Shown: in pieces, positions 49,455 through 62,467 of the stretch
Position numbering within the stretch: the first letter of the stretch is position 1
How the letters are laid out: every line of letters starts with the position of its first letter
Origin: Oscheius dolichura
Lineage: Eukaryota; Nematoda; Chromadorea; Rhabditida; Rhabditidae
Direction: 5' to 3'
NCBI GenBank assembly: GCA_932521035.1
Contig: OW051493.1
Location: 6,882,001 to 6,946,000, forward strand
DNA length: 64,000 nt
Translations under genes and position numbers: made by a program
The notes under the pieces: generated by a model
The model's input: only the letters and a program-made list of their open reading frames with translations
Database searches by the model: none
What the model was told of the DNA's origin: nothing

Positions 49455-51593
49455 GTCTGCTAATTCTTCGACAGTTTTTCACATTACGGGCAATTTTTCA
49501 TTCTAAAGTTACAATCCCTGTGTTCTTTTGAAATTTGTTATAATATTGTTGCTATTATCTTGTATTTGTATAATGAAATTATTCTTTACTGACAGATTTT
49601 CTAGCTTAGAAATGGAAAAAAGGAGCGTACAAAAGCGATTAGTAACATAAGAACGGCGGACAATGGCCATTAGCTGCGAGAGGAGTAGATTAGGCAACTA
49701 ACTGGTCCTTTCGGAAATGGATGCAAGTTACCGCGATATTAGACACAACTTCTAAAATTAGATTGGAAGAGACAGAAATTGCTGTGCTCTTTTGATTGAA
49801 AGACAGGGATGTTTTGTCTGTAAAATGAATCAGTCCTTCAATTTAAAGGTAGAAAAGAAGAAAAAAGAAGATGAGCAAAAGGTGTTCGCCGTGTGAGGAG
49901 GTGATAACAGTGTCTCGATGGTGACTAAGAGGCGATAGCTTGAATCACATAGGAAGGAGGACACAAGCGGGAATACCTGAAATATCGATCTATCAGCTGA
50001 TAAAAGGTGAATTTCTAGGCAAATTTCAGAAAGCAGAAAACAATCAATTGACACATGCTTTGACCCTTCGGGCTGACTTCTTCACGTGGTTGTAACCAGC
50101 TTTTGAGCCACTGAGCACACTTTACGGCAGAGGCAAGGGGGAGAATTAGAGTTCCTGTCCAGCCGTGTTTGCCAATAATAATATGGAGTCGAAGAAAAAT
50201 TAGCCGGGGAGGGGTGAAAGAAGAGGAATGGCGGTGTAACCATTGAGACACCCCCGACCGAGGAGGGACAAATAGTGCAACGTGAAGCCACAATGGGCCG
50301 GGGGAGTCAGAGATTGACTCGCTCCAATAAATCATAACCAATGGAATTGGCCGGGTCACAGTGCCTAATTATGGCCCCAAAGAGTCGAATAAATTAGACG
50401 GACCTTGGAGGAAGTGTGCCTCTCATTCCTTGAGGGTTGCGCCGTCTACCTGAAGGTCGCGAATTGCCTGGTAATTGCATAACCCCGGGGAGGAGGCTGG
50501 CCGGGGGAGGGAGACCTGTAGCCGGAATGAGAACACCCGGTCCTGACGGAACATAAAATGAGGATTTGCTGGGCAGGGGCAAAAAATAGGGGGCAACTCT
50601 TATCTAATGGGCTTATGGGGAGGACTATAGCCTATAGAAGGTTTGACAAATCGAGGCAGACGACGTGGTAATTGGAAGAGACCGGTCAGAGGAAGAGGGA
50701 GATTACTGTAGGGGAAGAAGAAGCCGGAGAGAAGAGACATAAGCGAAAACTGACGAATTAGATGATGGCAGCAGCTGGGGAACTGGGTAAGGCCCGGGCC
50801 GACCCCATGAACATGATCATGATGGCACTAATGCGTTTATGGATAAGGGAAGGGGAGAAGAGAGGAATGTGTTCGAACTGGGCCCTATTCGGGGGGACAG
50901 TTCACACCTCTCGTCTCTCTTGGGGCTGTGTATTTACTCGTCGACAAAACATGACGGGAAGAGGGGCAAAACGACAGGGACAAACAATATTTGGAGACGC
51001 GGATTGGGGATGAGTAGGTAAAAAGTAGTCGAGTGGTCACCGAGGCTATTTTGGAGCGGGCGAGGAGGGAAGGACCACAGGTAGACAGCCAAGTGGCGAG
51101 GAGGATGGCTTTTCTCCATTTTTTGACTATTTTCAGACAGAATATGGATTGAATAAAATGAAGGGAATGTTGTCTTTTCCCTATATTGTGACTAATCATC
51201 CGGCGCGCCTTACAAAACGCGTCCTCCCCCCGAAAAACGAGAGAAATTGCCTCCAAATGAGCTTCTTTTCCCTATTGAGAATAAGACGTAATCAGGTGGC
51301 TAAAATCACCCATTTCTCGCGTTAAAAACTGAAATGTTTTCCTTTTCGCTTTTAATCCGCACGATCCGAAAAGGGAGAAAGAAGGGGGAGAGAGTGGATG
51401 ATGGCCGAAAAATATCTGCTGCTGGAAAACTGGTGACCATCAAGCTCTCCCCGATATGACGACGACCGGGCAAAACTAAATGGACGACAGGCAGACAACA
51501 TTATGCAGACGGATGGACGGGAAGGGAAGAGGAGGGAGGATATGGGGGGAGGACGGACTATATACAGAATGAATCAGCCGGGAAGGGGGGGGG

Positions 51594-51607
51594 GCTGTCT
51601 AACTGTG
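51594..51607 (+). repeat. Recurrent 14-mer, site 5
   Basis: Exact GCTGTCTAACTGTG in the purine-rich gene-poor region, directly after a G10 tract. Confidence 0.65.
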
Positions 51608-54600
51608 GCTGGCCGTGGCTGGCAGGGGCAGACTCTAGACAGACAACATCAAATGTGGTTCTCATGTGGAAAATGTGCAGAATAAGAGAAAAAAGAGCCC
51701 GTAAAGACCAGATGTTTCAGGCAGCTCCATTTCTTAAGGAAAAAGTGAATGGCTGATAATAAAATGTAGAAAATGTACTCGGAGAAGAGATCGGCCGGAT
51801 ATGAGACAGCCGGGAGAGAGAGAGAGAGAGACGATACAACACGGAGGACATCATAATTAGATATGATACCGACAGCTATGCCCGGCCGGGTGACCTTGGA
51901 GGGGGGAGGGTGGTGATAATCGGAGATCCCTGCCCCTTGTTCTTTATGAAATGACTCCGTCTTTAAAAGGGTGAGAATGATAAGAGAAATTCGAGCAGGC
52001 GACAGCTCCTTCCGGGGGCAGGAGGAGGAGGAAGGATACTAGTGGAGGATGGGAGAAGATGGGGATTCTTTCAGAAAAACGAGGGGACGATACACTACAG
52101 ATAGGAGTAACGGGAAATTCAGCCCTGGACAATGCCAGAATTTGGCACATGGCGACTGAGCTGGGGGATGACAGAGGGCAGTCTGCTTCTGACTGGGGAA
52201 GACGGCGATCGCCAAAAAAGAATAGGAAAAGAGGATTTTTAGAGAGGAAGAGGCTGTTCTTCTGTCTAAAAAGGTAGAAAGTGAAATATGCATCCACATC
52301 TGCCACCCGGGGCTGACTCATAAGAAAGTCAGAATTCGCGGAATGTACCGAGGGCGACAGAGAGAGAAATGAGAAAGACATGTTGCTTGCGCATTGAAGC
52401 GATGCAAATATTTTGAGATTTTTATCTAATATTCACGCCAATTTTCAACCCGATTCTTCTCCACCGGGTGGTGGTGTCGAGAGAGAGAAAGAAGCGGGGA
52501 GAAGACGAATACAAGGGGCATCCGTAACTGATTCAGACTTCTTTTACCAGAGGGGGGCGGCGGGCTCGGTGAAAAAAGGGGAGATGAACAGGATCTAAAA
52601 TTAGTTGGCTGGGGTGATCGGGACAAGTGATCTCGACTGACAAATGTTGAGGTATCGCCATGTTTTCACCCGGGAGGAGGGAGATTTGTTCGGGAGGAGC
52701 AGCTGTGTGATGGGGACTCTCCCCGCCGTCTCGTGGACAGGGACAGGGAGAAACTGCTCGCGGGGGCAGCTGTGACGAGGAGATAAAGGGGCAGGGGGAG
52801 AAGGAGAACTTCCACAAAGAAAAGGAGATAAGACAATGCTGGGGGACTGCCCAGGAAAGTCTCGAAGGGGGCACCAGGGAGGATGCTCTCTATTTTGATC
52901 AGGGAATCATGTCAATAAACGAGTGGAAAACACGGAGCAGCTGAGGGGGTCGTCTCGGCGAGTTTATCACGTCGTTGGCCGATGGCAAAAAGCGATTCCC
53001 GACAGCTGTTATCCGGTAATATTTACCCGGGAATTTACCCAGGGAAAAGGATATTTCGAGGGAAAAGACCAAGAGAAAATGGCTGGGGTTACGTAGGCGG
53101 AAAAATGACGCTGTCTGACTGACAGCCGGTGTGTGTAGACAAACTCGCGGTTGACTCAACCATAAATACAGGCTTTTTGAGAAACCTCTTCCCTCCGGGG
53201 GCGACACACCTTGAGAAACAGTGTGTGAGAAAAAGAAAGGAGGAGGACTAACAGGTTCAAGCAGCGGGCAATAGAGTAACTTTGCCCCTTGCGCGTAAGA
53301 GATGGCTCGAGAGAATGAAGTAGTGCAAATAAAGGACAGGAAATGCCGAGGGCGGCAGGGGAATGAGCAGCTACCGGGGAGGAAGAGCAGGAGAGAAGAC
53401 AGAACCGGGGACAGGGGACAGGGGAGGATAGGGGACCAGGAGGACAGCTAGGGAACATATTATGGAAGAGGACATGGTCAAAAAAGAGAATGGGGAGGAT
53501 GGCCACCTCTGACCAGGAAGGGGCAGAGGCCTCATCCCTTTGGCTGCTCCCATCAACAGATAACAAAGAAACACAGTCAGCAAACAGTGAAAAGATCACA
53601 GCTGTGGCCGACCCCGACCATCACTGATCATCGGTGAGTTGTTGTGAACAGCTGTGTGAGCTGTGGGCTTGACTGCTGTCCGAGAGGGGATGCGCTACCC
53701 GACGGGATGAGCTGTGGCACACCTGCTTATGACCCGGTTTACGTCAGAGAGAGCTGGGAAATTTCTCGAGAGAAAAAGGGTTAGGCAATGGGTCTCCTAC
53801 GCAAGCAGACAAAAACGGATGATGGACACCGCGGATCGACACCTGGAGATTGGAGGACAGCGACTGGCAGACTCGGGGAGGATCGACCCTGCAGGAGGGA
53901 AGTCCCAAGGCGACCACCTAGAGACAGTAACTGAGATAGCTAGGCATTAGAAAAAGGTAAAAAGAGGGGACACCACCGAGGAGGCCATGGCAGATGGGAT
54001 AGAGGACGACTGCCGCCCCGAGAGGGTAAAAGCGGACGATATTCGACGAGACGGTAATTAGAGTAACTGAAACCCGAAAAGAGTGAAAATAAAGATCTGC
54101 CCCCGGCTGTGGTTTTTCTCCCCTCCACCATCTGTCGACCCAGTTGAGACTGTAGATTAATCATCCACAAGCAACGTAGGCAAAAAACGTCTGCCGCCTG
54201 CGGGGAGCGTGTCTCCCCCTCCCACAAACATTTACTCTGGAGACTGGGAGAGAGAGATTTTTGTTGTTTTAATTGAAAAGAAGACGGGAGGAGGAAGTTG
54301 CGTAAGGTGGCAAATCCTCTTAGGCGCGATAGCCAGGCTGGAGGGACAAGCACACGCAACAAACAGATGTTTACACAGGGACAAGGAGAAGACGGAGGAG
54401 ACGAGGATGAGAACTGGACGAGGAGACAGTTATGAGCCACACGCGGATTCACACGATTCGCCTCGTCTCTCCGGAGGGGCTGGTCTCTCTTGGATGATGA
54501 TGGACAGGAGGAGGAGGAAAACAGAGACTGTGGGAAAATGGATGAGGAACCGGGCAGCCCCCTTGGGTCGGGGGAAAGCTATCCTCCCGGTGGTCACTCA

Positions 54601-55998
54601 CTCGTTTCGTCAACTTTCATCGGGAACCAGTTCCGGAGTCAAAGTGCGGGAGGTACGATACAAAAGAGACAACACATATTAATAGAGGGAGTCGCGGTCA
54701 GTTAGCGCCCTGAGGTTATCCTCGGGAACTAGTTCCACCTCCACGAATAGACTGGGGAGGGAATCTGTAACAAGGAGAGATTGAGTAAATACTCCCGATC
54801 TAAAACAGGATCGGCTGTGAAACATTAATTCCGTGGACAGGTGGCGAGAGGATAGGGACAGGAGATGGTTATCGAGCTAGCCGCTGCTGCTGCCCCATAC
54901 CTCATTCCACGGATTTCTAAACCGGGAGAGGACAGTCTCGAGAAGGCCTTTATCCCTCTTTTTGGGTAGAAATTAATCTCCTCGAGTAAAAAAAAGGAGG
55001 AAATAAAGAGGCGGAGGAGGAGCTCTTGAGTAAAAAAACTGCTTCTCCCCCTAGCCGCTCTCTCACCGAAGAGTGTAAGTAATCACAGCTCTCCCTGGAA
55101 CGGGGCCGGCCTTTCAATCTCGTCCTCGTCTCTCTCGGGGAGAGTTCAGGGCAAATGTGCCTTTTCCGCCCCACCGAAAGGCGGCTAATACAAATCACAA
55201 AAGTGCCTATAATTTTCCTTTGACTCGACGGAATGACCTTTGGAGATGAAAAAGCCGGGGGAAGAAAAGAGAAGGGGGCAGATGAAATGGCTACTTGAAA
55301 AACCGGCCACCGGGTGGATAGGTGCTACTGCCAGGGAGGGAAGGACGAGGAGGACAGTGATGACTTGATCTTGTCTCTGCCTCTGTGTGTACGGATCGGC
55401 GGAAGAACACCTGATGAGAGAGAACTGGCAGCAGCTGGCCAAATATTTGGAGGTTAATTGACAAGCTCCAGGAAACCAGAGAAACAATCTTTAACCTGAT
55501 CTTTTAAAATTAGGAGAAAGCGGGCATTTGAACTGTTTCCCCGGTTAAGACAACTCGGAACTGTCAAGCCTTTGCAGCGGCCTTTGTCTGCCCTCCCTTG
55601 ATACAAATAGAGTCCGGTAGAGAGTATACTGTATATTGGAAAGGGAATAAAAACGGCTAGAGGGGAGTGATGGTGCTGTCTTTTTGCTGAACAATGAGCC
55701 GTCTTCCCGAAGCGAAGAAGCGAGAAACGGCATTAATACAAACAATACCAGACGGCGTCGTGAGTCAGCTCCTCCCTCTCCCCGATTTGAACAGTTTCAT
55801 TGAGGAGAAACAGACTAAAAAGAAGAAGAAGAAGGAAATGGGTCCCAGTTGCCCTTTCACGCGAGAGCCGACGGTATTTGTTTTGAGGATTTCCGGTTGC
55901 CCCCGTGGGCAGGAAAAAACCGACGTCAACACGTGGAAATGAACACAGAGAGGAGTGTATAAACTGTCGCTTTTTCTTGATGAGGCCCTGACAAGAAA

Positions 55999-56012
55999 GC
56001 TGTCTAACTGTG
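55999..56012 (+). repeat. Recurrent 14-mer, site 6
   Basis: Exact GCTGTCTAACTGTG in the gene-poor region. Confidence 0.65.
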
Positions 56013-57543
56013 GTCTTTTTGGAGAGGAGATAGAGGGTGAACTGTAGCTTGAAAGAGAAATCCTCCCTGTCCTTGTATAATAACCTCTGGGAGTGCCAAG
56101 GTGTCGGCTGGGGGGAACACCTCATTGGAATGCGCAACTCCCTCTCGACCCACAGCGGGGGATATTATTTTCGAAGGCTAAACTGTGGCGACCCCTCCCC
56201 TTTCACATAAAGAATATGAGAACGACGACAACGACAAATTCATGTTTTTGTGGGGGAAGGGCCACGGGGAGAGACCGGCCGGACCTCTGAGCGTCTTAAT
56301 AAAGCAAACAGTGAAACACTTGACGAGGCTGGGGAACAATTCTGACACAGCAATTCTTTGGGACGAGAGGAAGAGGGAAACAAACTACATTGGCGACGTA
56401 AAAAAAAACAAAAACTCAACAAAAGGCATCGAATACCCAGCCATTCTGCTAGTTTTTGACGAGGCCGCGCCCATTTGGCAGACTCGGCTGCTCTGACCCG
56501 TACTGCCTCGGCAGGGAACAAAAAGCAAAGGTGCGGCTGCTCCGGACAAGATTAACAAGACTGTTTGGACCACAATCGGAATTGGCCGGGTGGAAAGTTG
56601 GAGACATTCTGCTCGTCGTCCTCCGGCTGTCCATCCTCCTAGCATCTCGAGCATTGTTTTTTTAATAGTAAAAATATACAGGAGCTAATCCAAGTCTCTC
56701 ATTCCCGGGGTCAACAAAAGCAGTAGAGTAAAACAAAGAAAGGTGAAACGGGGCTGGCCCCTGCCTGTTATGTCTCAAGTGGCAGAGAAAGATAATCCAA
56801 GATCAAAGCGTGATGCGCAGAAGACTCTTGAGAACGGGTGGGTTGAGAAGGGCACAGAGGCTGTTCTCCCTTCCTAGGTCTACGTAACCAAATTCTCAAA
56901 TCATTGTTCTTTTTTTGGAACGAGAGAAGATGGCGAAATTTGCTATGAATGGCTCCGAAATGTCAAAATTGGGAGAACGAAACAATTGAAGAAGGAATTC
57001 GGAGACAAAAGTGACAGATTCAAGGCTAGCCACAGGTAGACAGCGGCGGCGATCCCGCCGTAAAAGGAGCCAGCTGTAGTTATGGAGTGAGGGTGACTCC
57101 CCTCGCCACTCGGACTGTGTTATGTGCTGTTTGTACAGTCAGAAATGGGCATTGGCCGGACTCTCTCTCTGTCCCTCCCGCGCCGTGTCTCTTTTGGGGT
57201 CCCCCCTCACTCACTCACTCATTCGTCTGCAAATATATGGACTGACCGGTACTTATTCCAAGGCAGCCGATTAGCGGGCCCAGAGTGTTCCAAGGAGAGG
57301 CACGACAGCAGAAAAAGGGGAGAGACAGCTCCGGAAGGGGACGAGTGGACGCGGGGAAGGTCAGGATCTCCTCTTTTGTCTTGGGGAGGACATCATCTTT
57401 TTGAGGTGAAGAGAGAAGAGAGAATGGTTTATGACACAAACAGGCACAGAAAACACGTAGAAGAGGGATCACAGAAGGCGTAGAACCAAGTACAGTACCC
57501 TCTGGAGCAGGTATTCCGAGAATGCCATCTCCAGGGGGGCCTA

Positions 57544-59287
57544 TCACTTCTCGATGGGCACACCCGGCCGGGGGATGGCCGTCTGTCCCAGGGGCTGGAA
57601 TGGGTTATTCTTCAAAGAAACGAGAGGATAGCCTACCGGTAGGGTCAGCCCAAATCGGTAGGTCTTCCCCAAGTCAATTGGCGACTGCGGTTTGGGAGCG
57701 GTACGAATCGTTTGCAGGCAGCCGACAAAGGCAGAATAACTGGAAGTGTAGAAACTTCTGAGATTATCGGCAACAATACAAACTGGAATTTGTTGTCGTG
57801 GGTGAGGAAGGAGTCCAGAAGACGGTTTTGGAACGACTTGAAGTGGTCCAGAAGGCCGTAGAGCTCGAGCAGGGTCAGCAATTCGGACTGCTCCATCACC
57901 TAGACGAGAATTGGGAGGACGGCGAGGAGGAGGCTCACCTTCTGATGGGTGATCATTTTCAGCTGCTCAATGTCCAGTTCCGGGTACCGGATGAGGATCG
58001 TCTCTATTTCCAGCATCACCTGGAAGTGTTTCTTATTCTGGCCCATCTCTTTCCCACCTCAAGTCGTCCTCTCTCCCTAGAAGCCTGAGATGACGTCGGC
58101 CTCGATGGGAGTTCCTCCATCAGCACCCTGCCCCTCATCGTTCCCAGCACCTCGGGAATGGAAGGACTGAAATAGAGCTCTATTTTCCATGCTTCCTTTC
58201 CCAGTCACTTTGTATCAATGGGAATCGTCCCTCCCTGATGATGTGCCCGGATTAATTCGACGAATTGCCGGTAGTCGATGAACTCCCCATGGGGGGCAAT
58301 CTCCTCCAGGAACTCTCGCCACGGAGAATCAGCCGCATGAGCCTAGAGTCTGTTTTTACCCGTTTTCAAGGAAACTGACACTGGGGACGACTTCTCCGAT
58401 ACATTTTAACACCGAGGGCTGGCTCAAGTAGCCCCGCTCTTCGGAATCATACAGCCTGAAAAGGTGAATTCAATTGTTTCTTTAAACTCGTGTCGTGATG
58501 ATTAAATAATCAGGAAAGTGTCACAAGATTAATTGAGCCAACCTGCAGGCGTTGAGGATACTATCCAGCCGATGGTTGGTGAGGTTGTCGATGGCGAAGG
58601 AGAGCCCCGGGATGGCTGAAAACGGGAGGATGAGCTGGTAAACAATATAAATCAATGTTATTTTAGAGACGTTGCCAAGATAGTAATCACAAATAAATAT
58701 GGGGGGTCCCTCCGCGAAGATTAGGATTAGGGGAAGGAAAACATCGACGAGGGCACGCGTACTCTATCACCTAAACAAAGGGGGCGAACACGGAATGGAA
58801 AGGGCAAGGCCTTTAACGAGAACACCTGTTTTGACTGATCTATAATTATCAGCCCCCGTTTACCTGGAAGAAGTGTCGGTAATTGAACGATTTGAAAAGG
58901 CACCCGGCTGATCCCCTTGCCGGCTGGGAGGATGGGCCTGATTGGCTCGGGCGTCAGCTCCCGTGACCTGGAATCCTCCTTCTTTATACTAAATTTGAAT
59001 TTTTACCTTCTACTAGCTCTAGAGGTTAAACTGAACCGGCTCAAACTTCTCAATTCGGTTCCAAGTAGAGGATCAGAACTGTTGAGACGAATAGAAGGCG
59101 GCCCCAGGGGAAGAGGAGCCGACGAATGGGCTCGTCCTCCTATGGGAGGAAGAACCGCCGGCAGGTGGAGGATCTAAACTGGCTCCTGCTGTGAATAAAT
59201 GTAGAGGAAGACCCTCACCTTGGGGGATGGCTGCTGGTTCTGGGCTCGGAGCAGCTCACGGATACCTTCCGTGGGATCATCGCCCAT
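57544..59287 (-). CDS. Unknown protein with degenerate EF-hand-like region
   Basis: The gene was found by chaining exons in the minus frame. It starts MGDDPTEGIRELLRAQNQQP at 59287. It continues SRELTPEPIRPILPAGKG, IPGLSFAIDNLTNHRLDSIL, LYDSEERGYLSQPSVLK, PWREFLEEIAPHGEFIDYRQF, an acidic linker, LEIETILIRYPELDIEQLKM, SELLTLLELYGLLDHFKSF, HYSAFVGCLQTIRTAPKPQ and GQTAIPRPGVPIEK, then TGA at 57544-57546. The YDSEERGYLS and HGEFIDYRQFVELI segments look like two weak EF hands with missing calcium ligands. Frames join across 37-50 bp introns with normal donor and acceptor sites. I do not recognise an orthologue. It is about 300 residues, with no signal peptide and no membrane segment. One intron near 58360 is only ~37 bp and is the least certain join. 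Confidence 0.6.
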
Positions 59288-60040
59288 GCAACAGACTACA
59301 GCCCCCAGCTGGGGTTGCCCAGGGAGACCAGCTCAACTCACCCTCGGGGGGCAAATAACAATTATCTCTTGACACTCTCGAGAGAACGGCAGAGACAGAG
59401 AGATCAGTACGACCGAAGGGAAATTATCAGTGGGTCAGGAAGGACGGAGACACGCCTTTACTGAACATAGGTTGGAGCCCCCTTGGTTTGCCCTGGCAAA
59501 TCGAAGACCAAAGGAAAAAACTGCAAATTTGTAGCAGGAGGGAACGTTGGTCTTTCTTCAAAAAGGAAAGCGAACTCTTGTGCCCGACTCCATCTTTCAG
59601 GCATGTGAATTCCCGAGAAACGAGTTGCGGGAAGTTGCAGAGACCCAGTAGCAGCTGGATTGTCTTTCCAGGTATCCACATCACAATTTTTATGTGGAGC
59701 ATGATCTGCACATTTCTTTTATTGATTACTATGCCAGTGAAGGTGGGATAAAGCTGTGTAGTAAGAGAAGCAGGCTGCTGGAGGTGGCCATCCTCCGGTA
59801 GACTCTCTACAGGGGAGATGAAGCCAGTGGCAACTATTTTGTGAGAACGGGATCTCTTCCATCAAACTAATCCTTGTTCAAATGATTTGTATGATCAAAT
59901 TTTTTGTATGATAAGCGTCTACAAAAAAAGCTTAGTAGATTATCCTGTGGTAAGCCTATTGTAGAGTCGGGCAACGCTACCTCTGATCAGAGCTATATTC
60001 ATCGTGCTCACAAGCGGTTGCCTTTCTTCTTTTTCCCAAG
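59288..60040. other. Divergent intergenic region
   Basis: About 750 bp lies between the minus-strand EF-hand-like gene and the plus-strand tyrosine kinase. No supported exon. A T/C-rich tract ending CCCAAG sits directly before the kinase ATG and may be its trans-splice acceptor. Confidence 0.5.
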
Positions 60041-62001
60041 ATGCAACCCAACAACTACGTGCCGTCGAAAGGGGCCGAGAAAGAGGGTGCCCACGACTTG
60101 CATGCCCCCAAAGGAGCTGATCCGGCCAAGCCGGCAAATGCTGTCGCCAGTGCTGAAGCAGTCAGCAAGCCGGCAGCCAACATTGAAGCTAAACAGCCGA
60201 CAAAATCAGCCAAGAGAGCCAACCAATATCAACAGCCACCGGCCCCTAAGCGGGCCACGGCCACCACACCGAAACCCGTCGCCGGCGTATCTCAACCAGC
60301 GGGCGGCCAAGCGGTACCCAAACAGCCCGCGGCCACCACCCCGCCACCGGTCAAGGAAACCCCCGGAGTCCCGGCGGCTGGTCCCGCTCAAGCTGCCCCT
60401 AAACCGCAGCCCATCGCAAAATCCATCAAGGGAGCCAACCAACATCAACAGCCACCGGTTGCAGCAGCTGCGAAGCCGACGGCTTTTGTCAAGTCCTCGA
60501 AGCGCAGAGAGCGCCAGCAGCCTTCGAAAGAGGAGTGCGAGTTCGTGAAGAACGAGGAGGTGGACTACGAGGCCTTGAAGAATCTTGAATTCTACCATGG
60601 CTTCGTGGCTCGTCAAGATCTGGCCACTCTCCTCAAGAACGAGGGTGACTACATCGTTCGCATCACTGAGGTTTGGAGCAATTTTTATCTGGTATCCGTA
60701 AATTTGTAGGTAGACGTTGCGAAAGAAGGCGATCCTGTAAAGTACGACCTGATTCTTTCTCTGATGGATCAAATCGACAATGACGCGATGACTATGACGA
60801 CGGAGGGAGGACAGGTCAACTTGAGGCTTCGCAATGTGGTGATCCGTAAGAAGAAGACGGGCAGCTATTGTATCGAGATGAAGCCCACGTTTTCGACGGT
60901 CAAGGAACTCGTCAAGTGGTATGCCACCCCCGGCAACAAGACCGATCTGAAGGTCTCCCTCAAGACGCCTATTCTCCCGCAGTTCTGGGAATTCAAACAC
61001 TCGGATCTGGACTTCACCGGTGGAAAGCAACTGGGACAGGGGGCCTACGGCATCGTGAAGAGCGGAAAACTGAACCTGGGCAAGAGAGGAACCGGCGGAA
61101 TTGTCAACGTGGCAGTCAAGATCCAGAAGCTCGCCGACGGAAAGGACGAGAAGATCGGAAAGGAGAAGATGAAAGGCTCGTTTATCTGTAATTTTTTGGT
61201 AACTAGACATTTCAGAGCAGATGAGGGAAGCCCGCATCATGCGTAACCTCGAGCACAAGAATGTCGTTCGCCTCTTCGGGGTAGCCGTCCTAGAGCAGCC
61301 GCTCTACATCATCCTCGAGCTGATCAACGGCGGCGAGCTGAAGAAGTACCTGATGGAGCAGAAGGCCAAGGGACAGAAAGTCGGCATCCTCGAGAAGGTC
61401 TACATGTGCCGTGGCGCCGCCTGCGGCCTGGAATATCTCCACCGAACCGGATATATCCATCGGGACATTGCAGCCAGGAACTGTCTCTATGTTCCGGATG
61501 GGCAATTGGTACGTTTACTTGCTTTTCCTGGGCATAATGCGGGTTCAGGCCAAGCTGTCGGACTTCGGCCTCTCCCGTTGTGCCATGGAATACACGGTGA
61601 CGAAGGCCGGGGCCAAGCTGCCGACCAAGTGGCTGTCTCCCGAGACGTTGGACTCGCTGACCTTCTACGACAAGTCTGATGTCTACAGCTTCGGCGTGAT
61701 GATGTACGAGATCTTTGTAGACGGGGATGAGCCGTGGCCGAAGGCGTCCAAGCCGGAGGTCCGCGCCTGTCTCGGCCGCGGGGAGTTTATGCAGATGCCG
61801 GCCGACTGTCCCCCGAAGCTGGCCAAATTCATCCACAAGACCATCTATGTCAGGGATCCGGAGCAGAGGGCCACGTCGAAGAAGGTGGCCGCCTTGTTGG
61901 AGGAGCTTCAGGCCGAGATGGAGGCCAGCGGTGCCAAGGGCGGCTTGCTCTCGAAGATCTTCCCCAAGGACTCGAAAGAGAAGCAGATGGATGGACCCTA
62001 A
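60041..62001 (+). CDS. SH2-domain non-receptor tyrosine kinase, Fes/Fer-like nematode family
   Basis: About 610 residues in four exons. Residues 1-170 are Ala/Pro/Lys-rich low complexity with NQYQQPP repeats. An SH2 domain follows (EFYHGFVARQDLATLLKNEGDYIVR, then GSYCIEMKPTFSTVKELVKWY). The FLVR phosphate-binding Arg is kept in the form YIVR. The kinase domain starts at about 320: GQGAYGIVKSG, Lys in VAVKIQ, EARIMRNLEHKNVVRLFGV, HRDIAARNCL catalytic loop, DFGLSR, LPTKWLSPETL, YDKSDVYSFGVMMYEIF, and a basic tail. SH2 directly before the kinase with no SH3 fits the Fps/Fes/Fer group greatly expanded in nematodes, which includes sperm-activation kinase SPE-8. A long intrinsically disordered N-terminus replaces the F-BAR domain of Fes/Fer. 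Stop at 61999-62001. Confidence 0.93.
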
Positions 62002-62467
62002 TGTGACCAGTGTCTAAAACTAAAATATATGCGATTTATTAAACGGTTTTTTACAGCAGACTTAACCGACAACCGAAATAAACATAGCCGGGATTGTGTT
62101 GTTGTTTTGGGAACGAGGGCAGAAGGCGAATAGACAGACGAGGAGAGTGTGGGGAAGATCCTCAAAAAGCCAGGACGGGTCAGCCGTTTATCCCACGCTT
62201 TGGGCCGCATTCTGAGCTGAACTTAACAGTAGACCAATGGCTACTACATAGTATACTCGGGGATGACTAGTGGTCAAGATGCCCTTTGTGATCCCCACAA
62301 GTTATCTAATTACATTATGCATGGACGAGCTCCTCCAAAGGGGAAAACTGACAACACAATAGCGGGTATAGATAGATGTGGATTATTTCAAATACCGCCG
62401 AAAACACCTGCCAGTAATCAGTTGTATCTTAGTTGCTCCAGCTGTCTCCAGACTTGGATCTTCGCAG
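62002..62467. other. Intergenic before the Srh-like gene
   Basis: About 470 bp on the same strand lies between the kinase and the receptor. A TTCGCAG acceptor touches the proposed ATG at 62468. No other feature seen. Confidence 0.5.

Larger units (their letters stand above)
49455..57543. other. 8-kb region without recognisable genes
   Basis: No exon here passes my tests (family match, splice signals, frame continuity, coding-like composition). The plus strand is strongly purine-rich (GGAGGA, GAGAGA, GGGGAGG) with scattered GGCCGG and CCCGGG. Two exact copies of the recurrent 14-mer are at 51594 and 55999. A G10 tract lies near 51585. Many CT/GA dinucleotide runs occur. It might be a long regulatory domain or the 5' introns of the minus-strand polyproline gene, whose first exon is not visible. 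A weak ORF at 55694-55942 was not accepted. Confidence 0.45.

Noticed and set aside
55694..55942. An 82-codon plus-strand frame with a Lys run in the gene-poor region
   Set aside because: It has no family pattern, no splice or polyadenylation context, and one low-complexity Lys stretch. Chance is the simpler explanation.
60206..61258. A 350-codon open frame on the minus strand, rich in Leu/Arg
   Set aside because: It lies opposite the coding exons of the tyrosine kinase. Its Leu/Arg/Gly bias is the mirror of that gene's codon use, and no family pattern appears.
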